A stretch of 64,000 nucleotides of DNA from positions 62,001-126,000 of the forward strand of contig NZ_WTWX01000006.1 of assembly GCF_009870785.1 (NCBI RefSeq). The letters are read 5' to 3'. A program made the translations under genes and the position numbers. Shown here piece after piece: positions 60,798 through 64,000 of the stretch (position 1 is the first letter of the stretch; each line of letters starts with the position of its first letter). Source of the stretch: Paenibacillus sp. An7 (GTDB lineage Bacteria; Bacillota; Bacilli; Paenibacillales; Paenibacillaceae). The notes under the pieces are model-generated. The model saw only the letters and a list, made by a program, of their open reading frames with translations, made no database searches and was not told where the DNA came from.

Positions 60798-61524
60798 TTC
60801 TTCGCTCAAAGTGCTTGTCATTGTTCCTGCTTATAACGAGGCGGAAGGTATTGGGCAAGTGATCCACCAGATTCGTCAGGATATCCCTTATGTGGACGTG
60901 CTGGTCATCAATGACGGATCAAGTGACGACACCAGTCGGATCGCGAGAGCTGCAGGTGCGAGTGTTATCGATTAGACCTGCAATCTGGGTATCGGCGGAG
61001 CGGTGCAAACGGGTTACCGCTATGCGGCTGAACATCATTACGATTATGCGGTGCAGATTGACGGGGATGGGCAGCATAATCCGAGTGATCTGAATCAGCT
61101 TCTGGATGCAATCCTTGAGACGGGAGCGGACATGGTCATTGGTTCTCGCTTTATTACAAAGGAAGGGTTTCAGTCGACCTTTGCGCGCAAAATGGGTATC
61201 GGTCTACTGTCTGCCCTATTGACCCGGCTTACCGGTCAGTCCGTAACCGACCCAACTTCAGGGTACCGCTTCTGCGGGAAACGCGCGATTTCTCTGTTCG
61301 CTCGCGAGTATCCGACTGACTACCCAGAAGTTGAAGCACTGATGCTCTTGTATAACCGGAAACTCACCTTTACTGAGATTCCTGTCATTATGAAGGAACG
61401 TCAAGGCGGGGTATCTAGTATCTCGGCGATGAAATCCGTGTACTATATGTCCAAGGTGATCCTATCTGTCTTACTCATGAAAACCATGAAAAAGAGAGCG
61501 TGGGAACATGGCTATGAATCTTAA
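60772..61524 (+). pseudogene. GT2 polyprenyl-phosphate glycosyltransferase interrupted by one in-frame TAG
   Basis: The frame encodes a 250-codon GT2 protein of normal length, with VIVPAYNEAEGIG, VINDGSSDDTS and QIDGDGQHNP (DxD-type). The only defect is a TAG at 60973-60975, between GASVID and TCNLGIGGAVQTGY, where relatives usually have a Leu or similar before x-CNLGIGGA. The downstream part continues in the same frame to DUF2304. It may be a true nonsense mutation, a base error (TTG to TAG) or suppressed. RBS AAAGGAG before the ATG. Confidence 0.85.
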
Positions 61525-62059
61525 TGTTTACTTCGTCAGCTTTTGTATCAGCTTAGCGTTTGCCACTACGATTCTATATTTAATTCGCAAGCGAAAATTA
61601 AAGGAGCAGTATGCTCTGCTTTGGCTTTTGATGAGTGCGATCATGATGATTTTATCTTTATTTCCGTCCATTTTGGATGGGCTGGCGGTACGCATTGGCA
61701 TTTTCTATGCTCCGTCGCTGCTTTATTTGCTGAGTGTTGTTGCTATACTATTCATTCTGCTGCATCTGACGATCACCGTATCTTCTCTTACCAACCGGGT
61801 CGTCATACTGACGCAAACGCTGGGGCTTACGGAGGAACGTATTCAAAAGCTCGAAAGACAGGTCGAAAAAGCAGCAGAGGTACAGGGATTAACTACAGCG
61901 GAAGATGAGGAACAAGGGATAGCCATACCTGACTTCTCGCCATCCTCTGAGCAGCATCTTAAACGTAAACAATCCTATGACCAAGTTTGCCCCTCATCAT
62001 TAGACCCTGATGTTAATGTTGTTCTTCGTCATGATCCAAGCAGGGAGGAGATCCGGTAA
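61508..62059 (+). CDS. DUF2304 family membrane protein
   Basis: A 183-aa protein with three membrane segments (FCISLAFATTILYLIRKRKL, LLWLLMSAIMMILSLFPSIL, LLYLLSVVAILFILLHLTI), then a coiled segment and a longer-than-usual charged tail (DUF2304 proteins are typically about 115-130 residues). It overlaps the GT2 gene by 17 bases. DUF2304 is usual beside DPM-type GT2 enzymes in envelope glycosylation clusters. Confidence 0.82.
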   Translation: MAMNLNVYFVSFCISLAFATTILYLIRKRKLKEQYALLWLLMSAIMMILSLFPSILDGLAVRIGIFYAPSLLYLLSVVAILFILLHLTITVSSLTNRVVILTQTLGLTEERIQKLERQVEKAAEVQGLTTAEDEEQGIAIPDFSPSSEQHLKRKQSYDQVCPSSLDPDVNVVLRHDPSREEIR

Positions 62060-62060
62060 T

Positions 62061-62405
62061 ATGGCTTATGCTTTGTTATTGCTCAATATATTACTACTCG
62101 TCTCTGGCCAGATCGTTTGGAAAATGGGGCTTGAACAGCAGGGAGGCATTCAGCTAAGCAATTTCGTGTCGGTCCTGTTTTCGCCACTGATCCTGCTTGG
62201 TATCCTGTTTTATGGCTTGGCTACGGGGCTATGGTTTATTGTTCTCTCCAAGCTACCGCTAAGTGTAGCCTATCCGCTGCAAAGCCTTGCTTATGCGATT
62301 GGAATCGTGGCTGCCTGGTATATCTTTGGAGAAAGTGTCCCCCTGAACCGCTGGATCGGAGTGGCAGTCATTGTTATCGGTGCGGCTATCATTGCTGCAA
62401 AATGA
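62061..62405 (+). CDS. SMR/EamA-type small transporter, ArnE-like flippase
   Basis: A 114-aa protein with four membrane helices, from MAYALLLLNILLLVSGQIVW. KLPLSVAYPLQSLAYAIGI is a hallmark of the ArnE/SMR-like DMT family. GGGAGGAG lies upstream; the gap to DUF2304 is one base. It likely flips the lipid-linked sugar made by the GT2 enzyme for use by the GT-C transferase. Confidence 0.82.
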   Translation: MAYALLLLNILLLVSGQIVWKMGLEQQGGIQLSNFVSVLFSPLILLGILFYGLATGLWFIVLSKLPLSVAYPLQSLAYAIGIVAAWYIFGESVPLNRWIGVAVIVIGAAIIAAK

Positions 62406-62424
62406 CGGTTCCGCTAGACTAATT

Positions 62425-62446
62425 AATGCTCGTGCGGAGCATTTTA
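62425..62446 (+). terminator. Possible weak terminator
   Basis: AATGCTC pairs with GAGCATT around GTGCG, followed by only a short T-run. Confidence 0.4.
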
Positions 62447-62635
62447 TCCATAGAGAGAATCTGCATCTGTCTAATCCTTACGTTGAGCAAGCAATCAACA
62501 TGATAGGATGGGCAGATGCTTTTTTGTATTCAATTACGTTTTGTCCTAAGAACGAACAGGCAGGGTATGGTATACTTTACTCCATCATTTAGATGTTAAA
62601 TAACCATATACTTCAGATATAGTAGGTGAGCGTTT

Positions 62636-64000
62636 GTGAAGACGATAGCTGTAATTGGAGGCGGCATTACCGGATTATCCGCAGCCTATACCTTGCAAAA
62701 GGAAATGGAGAAAAGAGACTTTGCTGCTCGTGTTATTTTACTCGAATCGAGCAGTCAGCTGGGCGGCAAGATCTGTACTGCTCGCGATGACAGCTTCACG
62801 ATGGAGACGGGGGCAGATTCCATTGTCACTCGTAAAAAACATATTTTTGAAGTCATTGAAGAGTTGAAGCTTACGGAAAAAGTGGTCTATAACGAGACAG
62901 GGATTTCTTTCATCCACACGGATGGAGAGCTCAAGCAGATTCCGGAAGATGCGATGTTTGGGATCCCGATGAGCATTGAGTCTCTTGCAGAGACCACACT
63001 GATATCTCCCGAAGGAAAAGTTGCAGCTTTGAAAGACCTTTACACGCCCAATAAGATGTTTACAAAACAGGACTCGCTTGGGGATTTCCTTGAGGCATTT
63101 CTTGGCACAGAATTGGTGGAAAAGCAGATTGCACCGGTGATTTCCGGGGTGTATTCAGGCAAAATTCATGAACTCACTCTTGCATCAACGATGCCTTATT
63201 TATTGGATTACAAAAATGAGTATGGGAGTCTCATCCGTGGCCTGGATGCTCATCGAAGCGAGCTGAAAGGTCCCAAAGAAGGTAAGAAATTTTTATCTTT
63301 TGAAGGCGGAATGTCTGAACTTATAGATGCCTATGAGCAAAAACTGACGGATGTAACCATCTGTAAGAATACGGCCGTTACCCAAATCGTTCATGGACCG
63401 CAGGAAGGAACCTATACCATTTCCGTTTCTGATGGAGAAGATATAAGTGTAGATCAGATCATTCTTGCTGCGCCCCATAAGGCAGTAGCAAAGATGCTTC
63501 AGCATGAAGAACTAAATCGCGATTTTGAACAGCTGCGCAGTTCATCGATGATCAGTATCTATCTCGGGTATGATGTACCAGATGAGCGGCTTCCGGCGAA
63601 TGGGACCGGATTTATTACTTCTGGAAGCAGCGATCTCATCTGCAACGCCTGCACTTGGACGAGCCGTAAATGGAAACATACTTCGAAGAAGAGTCAGCTG
63701 CTAGTCAGACTCTTTTATAAAAGCATAAACCCAGCCTATGAACAGATGAAAGATATGTCACAAGAAGAACTGATGCAAGCAGCAGCAGAAGATGTACGGA
63801 AAAGTCTTGGTCTGTCCGAAAATCCTGTTTCTTATAATGTAAAAGTATGGCATGAGGAAATGCCGAATTATCACCGGACTCATCATCAGTTGGTTCGTTC
63901 ACTGGAAGAGAAAATGTCAGCACACTATCCAGGTATTTTTCTCGCTGGTTGTTCTTATTACGGCGTAGGTGTTCCAGACTGTATTGCGAATGGGGAGGAG
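62636..64000 (+). CDS. hemY: Protoporphyrinogen/coproporphyrinogen III oxidase, 3' end outside window
   Basis: A GTG start with AGGTGAG about 5 bases upstream opens a frame that is still open at the window edge (455 codons visible; the family has about 470). The FAD motif is VIGGGITGLSAAYTL, then METGADSIV, and near the end AGCSYYGVGVPDCI, typical for HemY. It oxidises coproporphyrinogen III to coproporphyrin III in Gram-positive heme synthesis. The start of the next gene is not visible. Confidence 0.93.
   Translation, partial: MKTIAVIGGGITGLSAAYTLQKEMEKRDFAARVILLESSSQLGGKICTARDDSFTMETGADSIVTRKKHIFEVIEELKLTEKVVYNETGISFIHTDGELKQIPEDAMFGIPMSIESLAETTLISPEGKVAALKDLYTPNKMFTKQDSLGDFLEAFLGTELVEKQIAPVISGVYSGKIHELTLASTMPYLLDYKNEYGSLIRGLDAHRSELKGPKEGKKFLSFEGGMSELIDAYEQKLTDVTICKNTAVTQIVHGPQEGTYTISVSDGEDISVDQIILAAPHKAVAKMLQHEELNRDFEQLRSSSMISIYLGYDVPDERLPANGTGFITSGSSDLICNACTWTSRKWKHTSKKSQLLVRLFYKSINPAYEQMKDMSQEELMQAAAEDVRKSLGLSENPVSYNVKVWHEEMPNYHRTHHQLVRSLEEKMSAHYPGIFLAGCSYYGVGVPDCIANGEE

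Noticed and set aside
60772..61524. Programmed readthrough or pyrrolysine at the TAG in the GT2 gene
   Set aside because: No recoding structure or pyrrolysine machinery is seen, and the codon is not at a catalytic position; mutation or sequence error is simpler.

Overview
The window looks like a chromosomal stretch of a low-to-moderate GC Gram-positive of the Paenibacillus type. The reasons are strong GGAGG ribosome binding sites, frequent TTG and GTG starts, lipoprotein signal peptides, an exact CIRCE operator, Fur and cre boxes of the Bacillus kind, and gene families usual in Paenibacillaceae (GH105/GH112, DUF4317, DUF4179 anti-sigma, KhtTU, LXG-like toxins). No rRNA, tRNA, CRISPR array or intact insertion sequence was seen.

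Layout. 1-2.5 kb: end of a DUF4317 gene, a DUF4241-like gene, and a decayed polymorphic-toxin tail next to a likely immunity gene. 2.8-4.7 kb: KhtU/KhtT potassium/proton antiporter. 4.8-9.2 kb: AraC regulator facing a GH105 + GH112 pair, probably for rhamnogalacturonan side-chain catabolism, with a cre box. 9.3-10.9 kb: SCIFF (ranthipeptide) precursor and its radical-SAM maturase on the minus strand. 11-14.1 kb: maltose/galactoside acetyltransferase, exported acetamidase/formamidase and a lipoprotein. 14.2-17 kb: guanine deaminase and an NCS2 purine permease. 17-19.8 kb: a truncated methyltransferase, two GNATs and an APH-type kinase. 19.9-24 kb: an MMPL exporter and TetR regulator sharing the same 19-bp operator, with a tandem repeat array grown out of the tetR 3' end. 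24.1-28 kb: MATE exporter, Na/Pi cotransporter and a small membrane protein.

28-32 kb: Fur-controlled iron or heme ABC importer followed by HugZ-like and DinB-like genes. 32.3-35.1 kb: a four-gene cassette (44-aa protein, B-box zinc-finger membrane protein, an Lgt-family protein lacking the HGG histidine, and a radical-SAM protein of the tetraether-lipid-synthase type). This is the best candidate for an undescribed system and may modify membrane lipids. 35.2-37 kb: ECF sigma factor and DUF4179 anti-sigma. 37-42.2 kb: ROK repressor divergent from an SDR dehydrogenase, FGGY pentulose kinase and GPH symporter, which fits pentitol or pentulose use. 42.3-46.2 kb: accessory, AT-rich polymorphic-toxin area with a WXG-type toxin, its immunity gene, a broken immunity gene, a MazG-like pyrophosphatase and a decayed chemotaxis-receptor membrane domain.

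46.5-52.1 kb: small membrane proteins and lipoproteins, GNATs, aldo/keto reductase, SnoaL-like protein and an Imm26-like multidomain protein. 52.1-54.1 kb: htpG behind a sigma-A promoter and CIRCE. 54.2-57.2 kb: DUF1796, two membrane proteins and an NmrA-like protein. 57.4-62.4 kb: OmpR/VanR-type two-component system followed by a GT-C glycosyltransferase, a GT2 glycosyltransferase interrupted by one in-frame TAG, a DUF2304 protein and an SMR-type transporter. Together these make an Arn-like or three-component envelope glycosylation island. The window ends inside hemY.
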